This document shows positions 1-9,531 of a stretch of DNA of 64,000 nt, one piece after another. The stretch comes from Flavobacterium urocaniciphilum (lineage in GTDB: Bacteria > Bacteroidota > Bacteroidia > Flavobacteriales > Flavobacteriaceae): the NCBI RefSeq assembly GCF_900110615.1, contig NZ_FOEI01000007.1, positions 79,484 to 143,483 on the forward strand, in the 5' to 3' direction. The position numbers were made by a program, and so were the translations under genes. The stretch's first letter is position 1, and the number at the start of each line of letters is the position of its first letter. The notes under the pieces were generated by a model that did not search any database, had not been told where the DNA came from, and saw only the letters and a list, made by a program, of their open reading frames with translations.

Positions 1-1
1 C

Positions 2-2341
2 TCAAAAGCAGATACTATTGTTTCTGTTGGTGCTGATTTCTTAGGTGATTGGCAAGGTGGAGGTTACGATGCTGAATATGCAAAAGGACGTATTCCTAAA
101 AACGGAAAAATGTCTAAGCACATTCAAATCGAAGCTAACATGTCTTTAGCTGGAGCTAATGCTGATAAAAGAATTCCTTTAACTATTGCAGATCAAAAGA
201 AAGCTTTAGTTAAATTATATAACGCAGTTACAGGTGCTGGTTCTTCTGTTAAATTATCTAAATTAGATGCAGAAGTTGAAAAAGCAGCTCAACAATTAAA
301 AACTTCTGGATCTAAAGGTGTAGTTGTTACAGGTTTAGATGATTTTGATGCTCAATTATTAGTATTAGGTATCAATATCGCTTTAAAATCAGAAGCTTTT
401 AATCCTGGTGATGCAAAATTAACTAGAAAAGGTGACGCGAAAGCAGTTGCTCAGTTAGTTGCAGATATGAATGCTGGAAATGTTCACACTTTAATTATGA
501 GTGGAGTTAATCCAGTTTACACTTTAGCTAATTCAAAAGATTTCGTTTCTGGATTAGGAAAAGTTAAATTATCTGTTGCATTTACTACAAAAGAAGATGA
601 AACAGCTGTTAAAGTAAATATTGCTGCTGCTGCTAATCATTATTTAGAATCTTGGAACGATGTAGCTATTACACGTTCAAACTATAGTATTGCTCAGCCA
701 ACGATTCGTCCATTATTTGATACAAAACAATTCCAAGAAGCATTATTAGTGTGGAATGATAATTCTGCAACTTATTATGATTTCTTAAAAGGTTTTGCTG
801 CTGCTAATTTAGCTGGTAAAACTTGGAATCAAGCCGTTCATGATGGATTCGTTGCAATTCCTGTTGGAGCATTAGCTGCTCAAGGTGCTAACTTTGGTGC
901 TTCTGTATCTAAATTAGCTGCTGCAACTTCAAACGGTACAGATTTAGTATTGTATAGTAAAGTTGGAATGGGTGATGGTCAACAAGCAAACAACCCTTGG
1001 TTACAAGAGTTTCCAGATCCAATTACAAGAGTTTCTTGGGATAACTATGTAACCGTTGCTCAAGCTGATGCTAAAAAATGGAATTTACAAAACTTCAACG
1101 TTGCTAATGGTGGATTAAACGGAAGCTATGCTACTATTAAAGTAGGAAATGCTACGGTTACTGCTCCAGTAATTATCCAACCAGGTCAGGCTGAAGGAAC
1201 TGTAGGTTTAGCTTTCGGATATGGTAAAAAAGAAGCGTTAAAAGAAGAAATGCAAGTTGGTGTTAATGCTTATGCATTATATGCTAATGCTAATGCTAAT
1301 CAATCTGCTTCTATTACTTTAGCTGATGGTGAACACGAATTTGCTTGTGTTCAGTTACAAAGAACATTAATGGGTAGAGGTGATATCATTAAAGATACTA
1401 CTTTAACTACATTCAATAAAGCTAATGATGCTGGAAATAAAGAGGTGTATAACCCAACTCCAGTTGTTTCATTAGACCACAAAGAAGTTGCTGCTACATC
1501 AGTAGATTTATGGACTTCATTTGATAGAACTACAGGTCATCACTTTAATTTGTCTATCGACTTAAATGCTTGTACAGGATGTGGAGCGTGTGTTATCGCT
1601 TGTCATGCTGAAAACAATGTACCAGTTGTTGGTAAATCAGAAGTTAGAAGAAGTAGAGATATGCATTGGTTAAGAATTGACAGATATTATTCTTCTCAAG
1701 AAACTTTTGCTGGTGATATCGATAAAAAAGAAGGAGCTAAAGGATTAATGAATTCAATTGATGCTTTAGATGCAATGGAAAATCCATCTGCAAATCCTCA
1801 AGTTGCTTTCCAACCAGTTATGTGTCAACACTGTAACCATGCTCCTTGTGAGACAGTTTGTCCAGTTGCTGCTACATCTCATGGTCGTGAAGGTCAAAAC
1901 CATATGGCATATAACAGATGTGTTGGTACTCGTTACTGTGCAAACAACTGTCCATATAAAGTACGTCGTTTCAACTGGTTCTTATACAGCAAAAATGACG
2001 AATTTAACTACCACATGAATGATGATTTAGGACGTATGGTATTAAACCCAGATGTAAACGTTCGTTCTCGTGGAGTTATGGAAAAATGTTCTATGTGTAT
2101 CCAAATGACTCAAGCTACAAAATTAAAAGCGAAGAAAGAAGGAAGAGAAGTTGGTAAGGATGAATTCCAAACAGCTTGTTCTGCAGCTTGTACTTCAGGA
2201 GCTATGAAATTTGGAGATGTGAATAATGCTGATTCTGACGTTGCTCAATTATTAGAAGACGATAGAATGTATCATTTATTAGAGCACATTGGTACTAAAC
2301 CAAATGTTTTCTATCACGTTAAAGTTAGAAACGATAAATAA
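2..2341 (+). CDS. actB: Alternative complex III subunit ActB (molybdopterin-oxidoreductase/Fe-S type), 5' partial
   Basis: The frame is open from base 2, so the gene begins before the window; 779 residues are visible. The first ATG at 110 is internal, because the upstream codons read as continuous protein. The N-terminal two thirds resemble the molybdopterin-oxidoreductase-like domain of ActB, which in this family carries no Mo cofactor. The C-terminal third is ferredoxin-like with four cysteine groups: CTGCGACVIAC near base 1571, CQHCNHAPC near 1823, CVGTRYCANNCP near 1919, and CSMC near 2087 with CSAAC near 2177. These fit the three [4Fe-4S] and one [3Fe-4S] clusters of ActB. The protein is the periplasmic electron-transfer subunit of the quinol:electron acceptor oxidoreductase. 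It is followed 30 bp later by actC in the same operon. The family assignment is secure; the missing N-terminus would carry the Tat-type signal. Confidence 0.93.
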   Translation, partial: SKADTIVSVGADFLGDWQGGGYDAEYAKGRIPKNGKMSKHIQIEANMSLAGANADKRIPLTIADQKKALVKLYNAVTGAGSSVKLSKLDAEVEKAAQQLKTSGSKGVVVTGLDDFDAQLLVLGINIALKSEAFNPGDAKLTRKGDAKAVAQLVADMNAGNVHTLIMSGVNPVYTLANSKDFVSGLGKVKLSVAFTTKEDETAVKVNIAAAANHYLESWNDVAITRSNYSIAQPTIRPLFDTKQFQEALLVWNDNSATYYDFLKGFAAANLAGKTWNQAVHDGFVAIPVGALAAQGANFGASVSKLAAATSNGTDLVLYSKVGMGDGQQANNPWLQEFPDPITRVSWDNYVTVAQADAKKWNLQNFNVANGGLNGSYATIKVGNATVTAPVIIQPGQAEGTVGLAFGYGKKEALKEEMQVGVNAYALYANANANQSASITLADGEHEFACVQLQRTLMGRGDIIKDTTLTTFNKANDAGNKEVYNPTPVVSLDHKEVAATSVDLWTSFDRTTGHHFNLSIDLNACTGCGACVIACHAENNVPVVGKSEVRRSRDMHWLRIDRYYSSQETFAGDIDKKEGAKGLMNSIDALDAMENPSANPQVAFQPVMCQHCNHAPCETVCPVAATSHGREGQNHMAYNRCVGTRYCANNCPYKVRRFNWFLYSKNDEFNYHMNDDLGRMVLNPDVNVRSRGVMEKCSMCIQMTQATKLKAKKEGREVGKDEFQTACSAACTSGAMKFGDVNNADSDVAQLLEDDRMYHLLEHIGTKPNVFYHVKVRNDK

Positions 2342-2371
2342 TTAATAATAAGAAACACAATATAAAGGATT

Positions 2372-3805
2372 ATGTCTCATTACGAAGCACCCATTAGAAA
2401 ACCTTTAGTTATTGGTGATAAATCTTATCACGATATAACGGTAGATGTGGCTAAACCAGTAGAAGGTAGAGCTAACAAACTATGGTGGACAGTATTTTCG
2501 ATAGCATTAGCTGCATTCCTTTGGGGATTAGGCTGTATGGTATATACAATCTCAACAGGTATTGGTACTTGGGGATTAAATAAAACAATTGGTTGGGCTT
2601 GGGATATCACCAATTTCGTTTGGTGGGTAGGTATCGGTCACGCTGGTACACTTATCTCAGCTGTATTATTGTTATTCCGTCAAAAATGGAGAATGGCGAT
2701 TAACCGTTCTGCAGAGGCGATGACAATTTTCTCAGTAGTTCAAGCAGGTTTATTCCCAATCATCCACATGGGTCGTCCATGGTTAGGATACTGGGTATTA
2801 CCAATCCCGAACCAATTCGGTTCATTATGGGTTAACTTTAACTCGCCATTATTATGGGACGTATTCGCGATCTCTACGTATTTATCAGTATCGTTAGTTT
2901 TCTGGTGGACTGGTTTATTACCTGACTTCGCAATGTTAAGAGATAGAGCCGTTACTCCATTTACAAAAAGAGTATATTCAATCCTTTCTTTTGGATGGTC
3001 TGGTAGAGCTAAAGATTGGCAACGTTTCGAAGAAGTATCTTTAGTTCTTGCAGGTTTAGCTACTCCGTTAGTACTTTCGGTACACACAATCGTATCGTTT
3101 GACTTCGCAACTTCTGTTATTCCAGGTTGGCATACTACAATTTTACCTCCATACTTCGTTGCTGGAGCGATTTTCTCAGGATTTGCCATGGTAAATACTT
3201 TACTTATCATCATGAGAAAAGTATCTAACTTAGAAGATTATATCACAATCCAACATATCGAATTAATGAACATCGTAATCATGATTACTGGTTCTATTGT
3301 AGGATGTGCTTATATTACTGAGTTATTCGTAGCATGGTATTCTGGTGTAGAGTATGAACAATATGCTTTCTTAAACAGAGCTACAGGACCTTACTGGTGG
3401 TCATATTGGTTAATGATGACTTGTAACGTATTCTCACCTCAGTTTATGTGGTCTAAAAAATTAAGAACAAGTATTGCTTTCTCTTTCATTATTTCAATCG
3501 TTGTAAACATTGGAATGTGGTTTGAGCGTTTCGTAATCATTGTTACTTCATTACATAGAGATTATTTACCATCATCTTGGACAATGTTCCAACCAACGTT
3601 TGTTGATGCTGGTATTTATATCGGAACAATCGGTTTCTTCTTCGTATTATTCTTATTATACTCTAGAAGTTTCCCAGTAATTGCTCAAGCAGAGGTTAAG
3701 ACTATCTTAAAATCTTCAGGAGATAATTTTAAAAGAGAAAGAGGAGATGCTAAACCAGAGCACCACCACGATTCTCATGGACACGAAGGACACGATCATC
3801 ATTAA
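2372..3805 (+). CDS. actC: Alternative complex III membrane subunit ActC (NrfD/PsrC-like)
   Basis: This 477-residue polytopic protein has about ten hydrophobic segments, starting near residue 40, typical of NrfD/polysulfide reductase membrane subunits. ActC supplies the quinol-oxidising membrane domain of complex III. A conserved-looking loop, HMGRPWLGYW, lies about one quarter into the protein. The C-terminal tail after the last helix is hydrophilic and His-rich (alternating HH, HDSHGHEGHDHH). Tight spacing to actB (30 bp) and actD (11 bp) supports one transcript. Codon use is strongly biased to A/T with many TTA Leu codons, as expected for a highly expressed flavobacterial gene. Confidence 0.95.
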   Translation: MSHYEAPIRKPLVIGDKSYHDITVDVAKPVEGRANKLWWTVFSIALAAFLWGLGCMVYTISTGIGTWGLNKTIGWAWDITNFVWWVGIGHAGTLISAVLLLFRQKWRMAINRSAEAMTIFSVVQAGLFPIIHMGRPWLGYWVLPIPNQFGSLWVNFNSPLLWDVFAISTYLSVSLVFWWTGLLPDFAMLRDRAVTPFTKRVYSILSFGWSGRAKDWQRFEEVSLVLAGLATPLVLSVHTIVSFDFATSVIPGWHTTILPPYFVAGAIFSGFAMVNTLLIIMRKVSNLEDYITIQHIELMNIVIMITGSIVGCAYITELFVAWYSGVEYEQYAFLNRATGPYWWSYWLMMTCNVFSPQFMWSKKLRTSIAFSFIISIVVNIGMWFERFVIIVTSLHRDYLPSSWTMFQPTFVDAGIYIGTIGFFFVLFLLYSRSFPVIAQAEVKTILKSSGDNFKRERGDAKPEHHHDSHGHEGHDHH

Positions 3806-3816
3806 TATTAGAGATT

Positions 3817-4341
3817 ATGAGTAATAAAGTAGTACACGCTATTTATAACGACGATGATATTTTACTAGATGCAGTAAAGAAAACTAAAGCTGCACATCAT
3901 CATATTGAAGAAATTTATACTCCATTTCCAGTTCACGGACTAGATAAAGCAATGGGGTTAGCAGGAACAAGAATTGCAATTTGTGCATTCTTATTTGGAA
4001 TCACAGGTCTTTGTATTTATGCTTCACTTTTAAAGTTTATCATGATCGAAGATTGGCCACAAGATATTGGTGGTAAACCAAGTATGGCATTTTACCAAAA
4101 TATGCCAGCCTTTGTACCTGTTATGTTTGAAGGAACTGTATTTTTTGCAGCTCACTTAATGGTTATTACTTTCTACATGAGAAGTAAATTATGGCCATTT
4201 AAACAAGCAGAAAATCCAGATGTTAGAACTACTGATGATCATTTTTTAATGGAAGTTGGAGTTCATGGTAACGAAGAAGAATTAGTATCTTTCTTCAAAA
4301 ACACTGGAGCAGTAGAAGTTAAAGTAATTGATAAGCATTAA
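3817..4341 (+). CDS. actD: Alternative complex III subunit ActD (DUF3341)
   Basis: The 174-residue protein has two hydrophobic helices (about residues 48-72 and 100-122) and soluble ends, matching the DUF3341/ActD family in size and layout. It is a small membrane subunit of alternative complex III with a structural role. The motif YTPFPVHGLDKAMGL near residues 35-50 is a recognisable ActD feature. It sits between actC and actE with gaps of 11 and 6 bp. Confidence 0.93.
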   Translation: MSNKVVHAIYNDDDILLDAVKKTKAAHHHIEEIYTPFPVHGLDKAMGLAGTRIAICAFLFGITGLCIYASLLKFIMIEDWPQDIGGKPSMAFYQNMPAFVPVMFEGTVFFAAHLMVITFYMRSKLWPFKQAENPDVRTTDDHFLMEVGVHGNEEELVSFFKNTGAVEVKVIDKH

Positions 4342-4347
4342 GAGAAT

Positions 4348-4908
4348 ATGAAAAGTGTTTTAAAAATAATGTCATTCGTTGGATTATCATTCATGATGAC
4401 GTCTTGTTTTGATAAATCGGCACCTAATTACCAGTTTTTTCCAAACATGTATGAACCTGTTCCTTATGAAACTTATGCTGAATCAGATGCATTTAATTCT
4501 CCATCAGGTGAAAAAGGTAAAGAAGGTCAAATTCCAGCTGTAGGAACAATTAAAAGAGGTTTTACTCCTTATGAAATTCCTAATACTCCAGAAGGATATG
4601 CTGCTTCTAAAGCGAATCCATCTCCTTTAACTGCAGATCAAATTGATTCTGAAAAAGGTAAAGAGTTATTTACAATTTACTGTGCTATTTGTCACGGTGA
4701 AGCTGGAGACGGAAAAGGTAATTTGTCTAAAAGAGAAAAATTCTTAGGTGTACCTAATTATAAAGATAGAGAAATTACTGTTGGTAGCGTATTTCACGTA
4801 GAAACTTACGGTATTAACGCAATGGGTTCTCATGCTAATCAATTGTCAAAAGAAGAAAGATGGCAAGTTGCTGATTATGTTATGAAACTTAAATCAGAAT
4901 TAAAATAG
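4348..4908 (+). CDS. actE: Alternative complex III mono-heme cytochrome c lipoprotein ActE
   Basis: The 186-residue protein starts with a lipoprotein signal ending in TSC (Cys20), so it is probably lipid-anchored on the periplasmic side. One c-type heme motif, CAICH, is at residues 112-116. A downstream Met159 in the segment NAMGSHAN is a plausible sixth heme ligand. ActE-type cytochromes carry electrons out of complex III toward the terminal oxidase encoded just downstream. The gene follows actD by 6 bp. Confidence 0.94.
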   Translation: MKSVLKIMSFVGLSFMMTSCFDKSAPNYQFFPNMYEPVPYETYAESDAFNSPSGEKGKEGQIPAVGTIKRGFTPYEIPNTPEGYAASKANPSPLTADQIDSEKGKELFTIYCAICHGEAGDGKGNLSKREKFLGVPNYKDREITVGSVFHVETYGINAMGSHANQLSKEERWQVADYVMKLKSELK

Positions 4909-4933
4909 TATTACTTTTTTGAAAATAATAGAT

Positions 4934-6463
4934 ATGTACCAGTTTTCAAGTAGATTAAAAAGTTTTTCATTTGCCTTAATGGTTTTAGGTATTTTAGGAA
5001 TCGGATATGGTTTCTTTAGTGCTCCAAAAACAGAAGCAGATGTTGAAGCAATTTTAAAAGAGCAAGAAGCTCATCATGGTGGAGGTCACCACGATACTCA
5101 CGCTGAAGCAACTCACGAAGGAGCTTCACACAATGAACATGCAAAAACTGAGGAGCATGCTTCTCACGATGCAACAACTCATGAAGTTAAAGATACTTTA
5201 AAACATGAAGTTGCTCATGCTGTTGATACAACTAGTTTAGCATTAGACACAACTGCTGTAGCTGTTGCTCCTGTAGTTAATAATAATGGTGATAACGATT
5301 TAGTTGTAAACAAACATCATAAAGTGCATGTTGATCATGATGCAGAACACAAAGAACACGTTTCACATGTGTTTCACCAATTACAAAACAAACCTTGGTC
5401 GGCATTATATGTTGCTTGTATTTTCTTCATGTTAATTGCAGTAGGTGCTTTAGCTTTCTACGCAATTCAATGGGCATCTCAAGCAGGTTGGTCTCCAATT
5501 TTGTTCAGAGTAATGGAAGGTGTTTCTAGCTACTTATTACCAGGTTCTATTATTTTCTTCATCCTTTTATTAGCTGCTGCTTTCCATTTTGGACACAATG
5601 GTTTATTTGTTTGGATGGATCCAGAAGTAGTAAAACACGATCATTTAATTCAAGGGAAATCAGGTTTCTTAAATGTACCATTCTTCTTAATTAGAGCAAT
5701 TGTTTTCTTAGTAGGATGGAACTTATATAGATATATTTCTAGAAAAAACTCTATCAAATTAGATCAAACTAAAGATTTATCATTCTTTAAAAAGAACTAT
5801 AAAGCTGCTGCAACATTCTTAGTATTCTTTATCGTTTCTGAATCAATTATGTCTTGGGATTGGATCATGTCTGTTGATCCTCACTGGTACAGTACATTAT
5901 TCGGATGGTATGTATTTGCAAGTTTCTTTGTAAGTGGTATTACTGTAATTACTTTAATTACAATTTACTTAAAAAATAAAGGTTTATTACCTGATGTAAA
6001 TAAATCTCATTTACATGATTTAGCTAAATTTATGTTTGGTATCAGTGTATTCTGGACATACTTATGGTTCTCTCAGTTCATGTTGATTTGGTATTCTGAT
6101 ATTCCTGAAGAAGTTACTTACTTTGTAACACGTATTGAAAAATACAATTTACCTTTCTTCGGAATGGTTGTTATGAATTTCGTATTCCCATTATTAATAT
6201 TAATGAATGCTGATTTCAAACGTCTTAACTGGGTTGTGGTAATGGCAGGTATCGTAATATTATCAGGTCACTATATTGATTTCTTCAATATGATTATGCC
6301 TGCAACTGTTGGAGATCAATGGTTTATTGGAGCATCTGAAATTGGTTCAGTTCTTTTCTTCGCTGGATTATTCATCTTTGTTGTGTTCACTGCATTAACA
6401 AAAGCACCTTTAGAATCAGAAGGTAATCCTTACATCGAAGAAAGCAAACATTTTCATTATTAA
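4934..6463 (+). CDS. actF: Alternative complex III membrane subunit ActF, with His-rich N-terminal insert
   Basis: The start chosen is ATG 4934 (MYQFSSRLKSF, 509 residues); an upstream in-frame TTG at 4919 would add only five residues. The body is a polytopic membrane protein with about nine to ten helices, related to ActC and the DUF3341-linked ActF family. Between the first helix (about residues 10-28) and the second (about 150-175) lies a hydrophilic stretch of about 110 residues with many His, Glu, Thr and Ala. The role is the second large membrane subunit of alternative complex III, next to the oxidase genes. The function of the His-rich insert is unknown; it may be a flexible linker or metal-binding. 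Confidence 0.92.
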   Translation: MYQFSSRLKSFSFALMVLGILGIGYGFFSAPKTEADVEAILKEQEAHHGGGHHDTHAEATHEGASHNEHAKTEEHASHDATTHEVKDTLKHEVAHAVDTTSLALDTTAVAVAPVVNNNGDNDLVVNKHHKVHVDHDAEHKEHVSHVFHQLQNKPWSALYVACIFFMLIAVGALAFYAIQWASQAGWSPILFRVMEGVSSYLLPGSIIFFILLLAAAFHFGHNGLFVWMDPEVVKHDHLIQGKSGFLNVPFFLIRAIVFLVGWNLYRYISRKNSIKLDQTKDLSFFKKNYKAAATFLVFFIVSESIMSWDWIMSVDPHWYSTLFGWYVFASFFVSGITVITLITIYLKNKGLLPDVNKSHLHDLAKFMFGISVFWTYLWFSQFMLIWYSDIPEEVTYFVTRIEKYNLPFFGMVVMNFVFPLLILMNADFKRLNWVVVMAGIVILSGHYIDFFNMIMPATVGDQWFIGASEIGSVLFFAGLFIFVVFTALTKAPLESEGNPYIEESKHFHY

Positions 6464-6482
6464 TATTTAAAGAAATAAACAA

Positions 6483-7643
6483 ATGAACGGTTTATTGATA
6501 CTTTTAATCATAGTTTTATTAGGAGTTGCTGCTTGGCAATTATCTAAGATATTTAGTCTAACTCAAATTGGAATGGCAAAAGGCGACTCTACCATTGCAA
6601 ATGATAAAGACAATAATATAAATGGATATTTAATGTTTGCATTTGTAGGGTTTATCTACATTTTTACAATCTATTCATTTATCAAATGGGGAAGTTTCGT
6701 TTTAGATACTCCTGCATCAGAACACGGTAAAGATTATGATAATTTAATGAATATTTCTTGGATTATTATCTTTACAGTTCAAACACTTACTCAGTTTTTA
6801 TTACACTATTTTGCATTCAAATATAGAGGTAAAGAAGGTCAAAAAGCTTTATACTACGCAGATAACAATAAGTTAGAAGCAATTTGGACAATTATTCCAG
6901 TTATTGTATTAGCGGTTTTAATTCTTTACGGATTATATACTTGGAACCAAATTATGTATGTAGACGAAGATGAAGAAGTTATCAATGTTGAATTATATGC
7001 AAAACAATTCTCTTGGGAAGCTCGTTATGCAGGTGATGATAATACTTTAGGTAAAGCTAACGTACGTTATATTAAAGATGTTAATACTTTAGGAGTAGAT
7101 ATGTCTGACCGTGCGTCTCAAGATGATAAAGTAGTAACTGAAATTCACTTACCAGTTGGTAAAAAAGTTCATTTCAGAATGCGTTCTCAAGACGTTTTAC
7201 ACTCAGCTTATATGCCTCACTTTAGAGCACAAATGAACTGTGTTCCTGGTATGGTAACTGAATTTGCTTTCATTCCTACAATTACTACTGCAGATATGCG
7301 TAACATGCCTGGAATGGTTAAAAAAGTAGACGGTATCAATAAAATTAGAGCTAAAAAATCGGTTGAGTTAGCTGCTCAAGGTAAACCAGCTTTAGAACCA
7401 TATACATTTGATTACTTATTATTATGTAATAAAATTTGTGGAGCTTCGCACTTTAACATGCAATTAAAAATTGTTGTTGAATCTGAAGCAGATTACAAAA
7501 AATGGTTAAAAGAGCAAAAAACTTTAGCTTCTGCAATTAAAGAAGCTAATGCTCCAAAAGAAGATCCAGCTGCTGTAAAAGAAACTCCAGCTGTTGCAGA
7601 AGCAGTAGTTGATACAACAAAAGCAGTTGCTAAAGGTAAATAA
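6483..7643 (+). CDS. coxB: Cytochrome c oxidase subunit II
   Basis: The protein has 386 residues with an extra N-terminal helix (1-20) followed by the two canonical subunit II helices (about 48-70 and 88-112, then 133-155). The periplasmic cupredoxin domain carries the CuA ligands His240, Cys315, Cys319, His323 and Met326 (CNKICGASHFNM). About 45 residues separate the PGM segment near 255 from the CuA cysteines, longer than in proteobacterial subunit II. The usual Glu between the two cysteines (CxEIC) is Lys here. The C-terminus is an Ala/Pro/Glu/Lys-rich tail. It accepts electrons from complex III or its cytochrome and passes them to subunit I. Confidence 0.94.
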   Translation: MNGLLILLIIVLLGVAAWQLSKIFSLTQIGMAKGDSTIANDKDNNINGYLMFAFVGFIYIFTIYSFIKWGSFVLDTPASEHGKDYDNLMNISWIIIFTVQTLTQFLLHYFAFKYRGKEGQKALYYADNNKLEAIWTIIPVIVLAVLILYGLYTWNQIMYVDEDEEVINVELYAKQFSWEARYAGDDNTLGKANVRYIKDVNTLGVDMSDRASQDDKVVTEIHLPVGKKVHFRMRSQDVLHSAYMPHFRAQMNCVPGMVTEFAFIPTITTADMRNMPGMVKKVDGINKIRAKKSVELAAQGKPALEPYTFDYLLLCNKICGASHFNMQLKIVVESEADYKKWLKEQKTLASAIKEANAPKEDPAAVKETPAVAEAVVDTTKAVAKGK

Positions 7644-7674
7644 TTAAATAAAGATTCAAAATAATACATTTATT

Positions 7675-9441
7675 ATGTCACACGATCACGGTCATCATAA
7701 AGATACTTTCATTACTAAATATATTTTTAGTATTGATCATAAAATGATTGCTAAGCAGTACCTAATTTCAGGTTTATTAATGGGAATTGTAGGGGTAGTT
7801 TTATCTTTATTTTTCAGAATGCAAATTGCTTGGCCAGAAGAATCTTTCGAGATTTTTAAAATTTTCTTAGGTGAAAAAATGGCTCCAGGTGGAGTAATGC
7901 GAAACGATATTTATTTAGCATTAGTTACAATTCACGGTACAATCATGGTATTCTTCGTATTAACGGCAGGTTTATCAGGAACGTTTAGTAACTTACTTAT
8001 TCCATTACAAATTGGAGCAAGAGATATGGCATCAGGTTTCATGAATATGTTATCGTTCTGGATGTTCTTTATTTCTTGTGTGGTAATGATTGTTTCTTTA
8101 TTCGTAGAATCAGGTCCTGCTTCTGCAGGTTGGACAATTTATCCTCCACTTTCTGCTCTTGAAGAAGCTATTCCAGGTTCTGGTTTAGGTATGACTTTAT
8201 GGTTAGTATCTATGGCTATTTTCATTGCTTCTTCATTAATGGGTTCATTAAATTATATCGTTACTGTTATCAATTTAAGAACAGAAGGAATGACAATGAC
8301 AAGATTACCTTTAACTGTTTGGGCATTCTTTATTACTGCAATTATCGGGGTTATTTCTTTCCCTGTATTATTCTCTGCAGCTTTATTATTAATTTTTGAT
8401 AGAAGTTTCGGTACGTCTTTCTACTTATCTGATATCTTTATCAAAGGTGAAGTGTTACATTACCAAGGTGGTTCTCCAGTATTATTCGAACACTTATTCT
8501 GGTTCTTAGGACACCCTGAAGTATATATCGTATTATTACCTGCATTAGGTATTACATCTGAAATTATTGCTACAAACTCTAGAAAACCGATCTTTGGTTA
8601 TAGAGCGATGATTGCTTCTATTATTGCAATCGCTTTCTTATCAACTATCGTTTGGGGTCACCACATGTTTATTTCAGGTATGAATCCATTCTTAGGTTCG
8701 GTATTTACATTTACAACGTTATTAATTGCAATCCCATCTGCGGTAAAAGCATTTAACTATATCACAACATTATGGAAAGGTAACTTACAGTTAAATCCTG
8801 CTATGTTATTCTCTATCGGATTAGTTTCTACTTTCATTTCTGGAGGTTTAACGGGAATCATCTTAGGAGATAGTACATTGGATATTAACGTACACGATAC
8901 TTATTTCGTAGTTGCTCACTTCCACTTAGTAATGGGTATCTCTGCTCTATACGGATTCTTCGCTGGTGTGTACCACTGGTTCCCAAGAATGTTCGGTAGA
9001 ATGATGAACAAAACATTAGGTTACATCCATTTCTGGGTAACAGCTGTATGTGCTTACGGAGTATTCTTCCCAATGCACTTTATCGGAATGGCTGGTTTAC
9101 CAAGAAGATATTATACAAACTCTAACTTCCCATTATTTGATGAGTTAGCTGATACAAACGTATTAATTACTATGTTTGCTATCGTTGGAGCAGCGTTCCA
9201 ATTAGTATTCTTCTGGAACTTCTTCTACAGTATTTTCAAAGGTAAAAAAGCTCCAATGAACCCATGGCGTTCTAACACATTAGAATGGACAGCACCAGTT
9301 GAGCATATGCATGGTAACTGGCCAGGAGAAATCCCAGCTGTACACCGTTGGCCTTATGACTATAGTAAGCCAGGTCACGATGAAGATTTCGTACCGCAAA
9401 CTACACCAATGAAAGAAGGTGAAGTGGAATTACACCACTAA
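7675..9441 (+). CDS. coxA: Cytochrome c oxidase subunit I (heme-copper oxidase)
   Basis: This 588-residue polytopic protein has the heme-copper oxidase core. His87 (TIHGT) and His417 are expected low-spin heme ligands. HPEVY (280-284) gives one CuB His and the cross-linked Tyr284. WGHHMF gives CuB His329 and His330, and VVAHFH gives high-spin heme His415. These motifs are those of A-family oxidases. The short N-terminus (MSHDHGHHKDTF) is His-rich. It is the last gene of the act-cox operon, 31 bp after coxB, and is followed by a strong terminator. Subunits III and IV are encoded 40 kb away at 49582-51560. Confidence 0.96.
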   Translation: MSHDHGHHKDTFITKYIFSIDHKMIAKQYLISGLLMGIVGVVLSLFFRMQIAWPEESFEIFKIFLGEKMAPGGVMRNDIYLALVTIHGTIMVFFVLTAGLSGTFSNLLIPLQIGARDMASGFMNMLSFWMFFISCVVMIVSLFVESGPASAGWTIYPPLSALEEAIPGSGLGMTLWLVSMAIFIASSLMGSLNYIVTVINLRTEGMTMTRLPLTVWAFFITAIIGVISFPVLFSAALLLIFDRSFGTSFYLSDIFIKGEVLHYQGGSPVLFEHLFWFLGHPEVYIVLLPALGITSEIIATNSRKPIFGYRAMIASIIAIAFLSTIVWGHHMFISGMNPFLGSVFTFTTLLIAIPSAVKAFNYITTLWKGNLQLNPAMLFSIGLVSTFISGGLTGIILGDSTLDINVHDTYFVVAHFHLVMGISALYGFFAGVYHWFPRMFGRMMNKTLGYIHFWVTAVCAYGVFFPMHFIGMAGLPRRYYTNSNFPLFDELADTNVLITMFAIVGAAFQLVFFWNFFYSIFKGKKAPMNPWRSNTLEWTAPVEHMHGNWPGEIPAVHRWPYDYSKPGHDEDFVPQTTPMKEGEVELHH

Positions 9442-9450
9442 GATATATTA

Positions 9451-9481
9451 AAAAAGTCCTAATGAAAATTGGGACTTTTTT
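9451..9481 (+). terminator. Rho-independent terminator after coxA
   Basis: AAAAAGTCC at 9451-9459 pairs with GGACTTTTT at 9472-9480, leaving a 12-base A/T-rich loop and a T-run. It lies 10 bp after the coxA stop and closes the respiratory operon. Confidence 0.9.
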
Positions 9482-9519
9482 ATTTATTAACACTCTAATT
9501 TCTTTTCAAGCATTCCTCG

Positions 9520-9527
9520 TATCTTTG
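9520..9527 (+). promoter_or_regulatory. Bacteroidota -7 promoter box for umuC
   Basis: TATCTTTG matches the Bacteroidota -7 consensus TAnnTTTG. The umuC ATG follows only four bases later, so transcription would begin at or next to the start codon (leaderless or nearly so). No clear LexA-type operator was recognised. Confidence 0.6.
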
Positions 9528-9531
9528 TAAT

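Noticed and set aside
2740..3213. 157-codon minus-strand open frame opposite actC
   Set aside because: It is fully opposite a well-supported gene, has low-complexity composition and no start context; a shadow frame.
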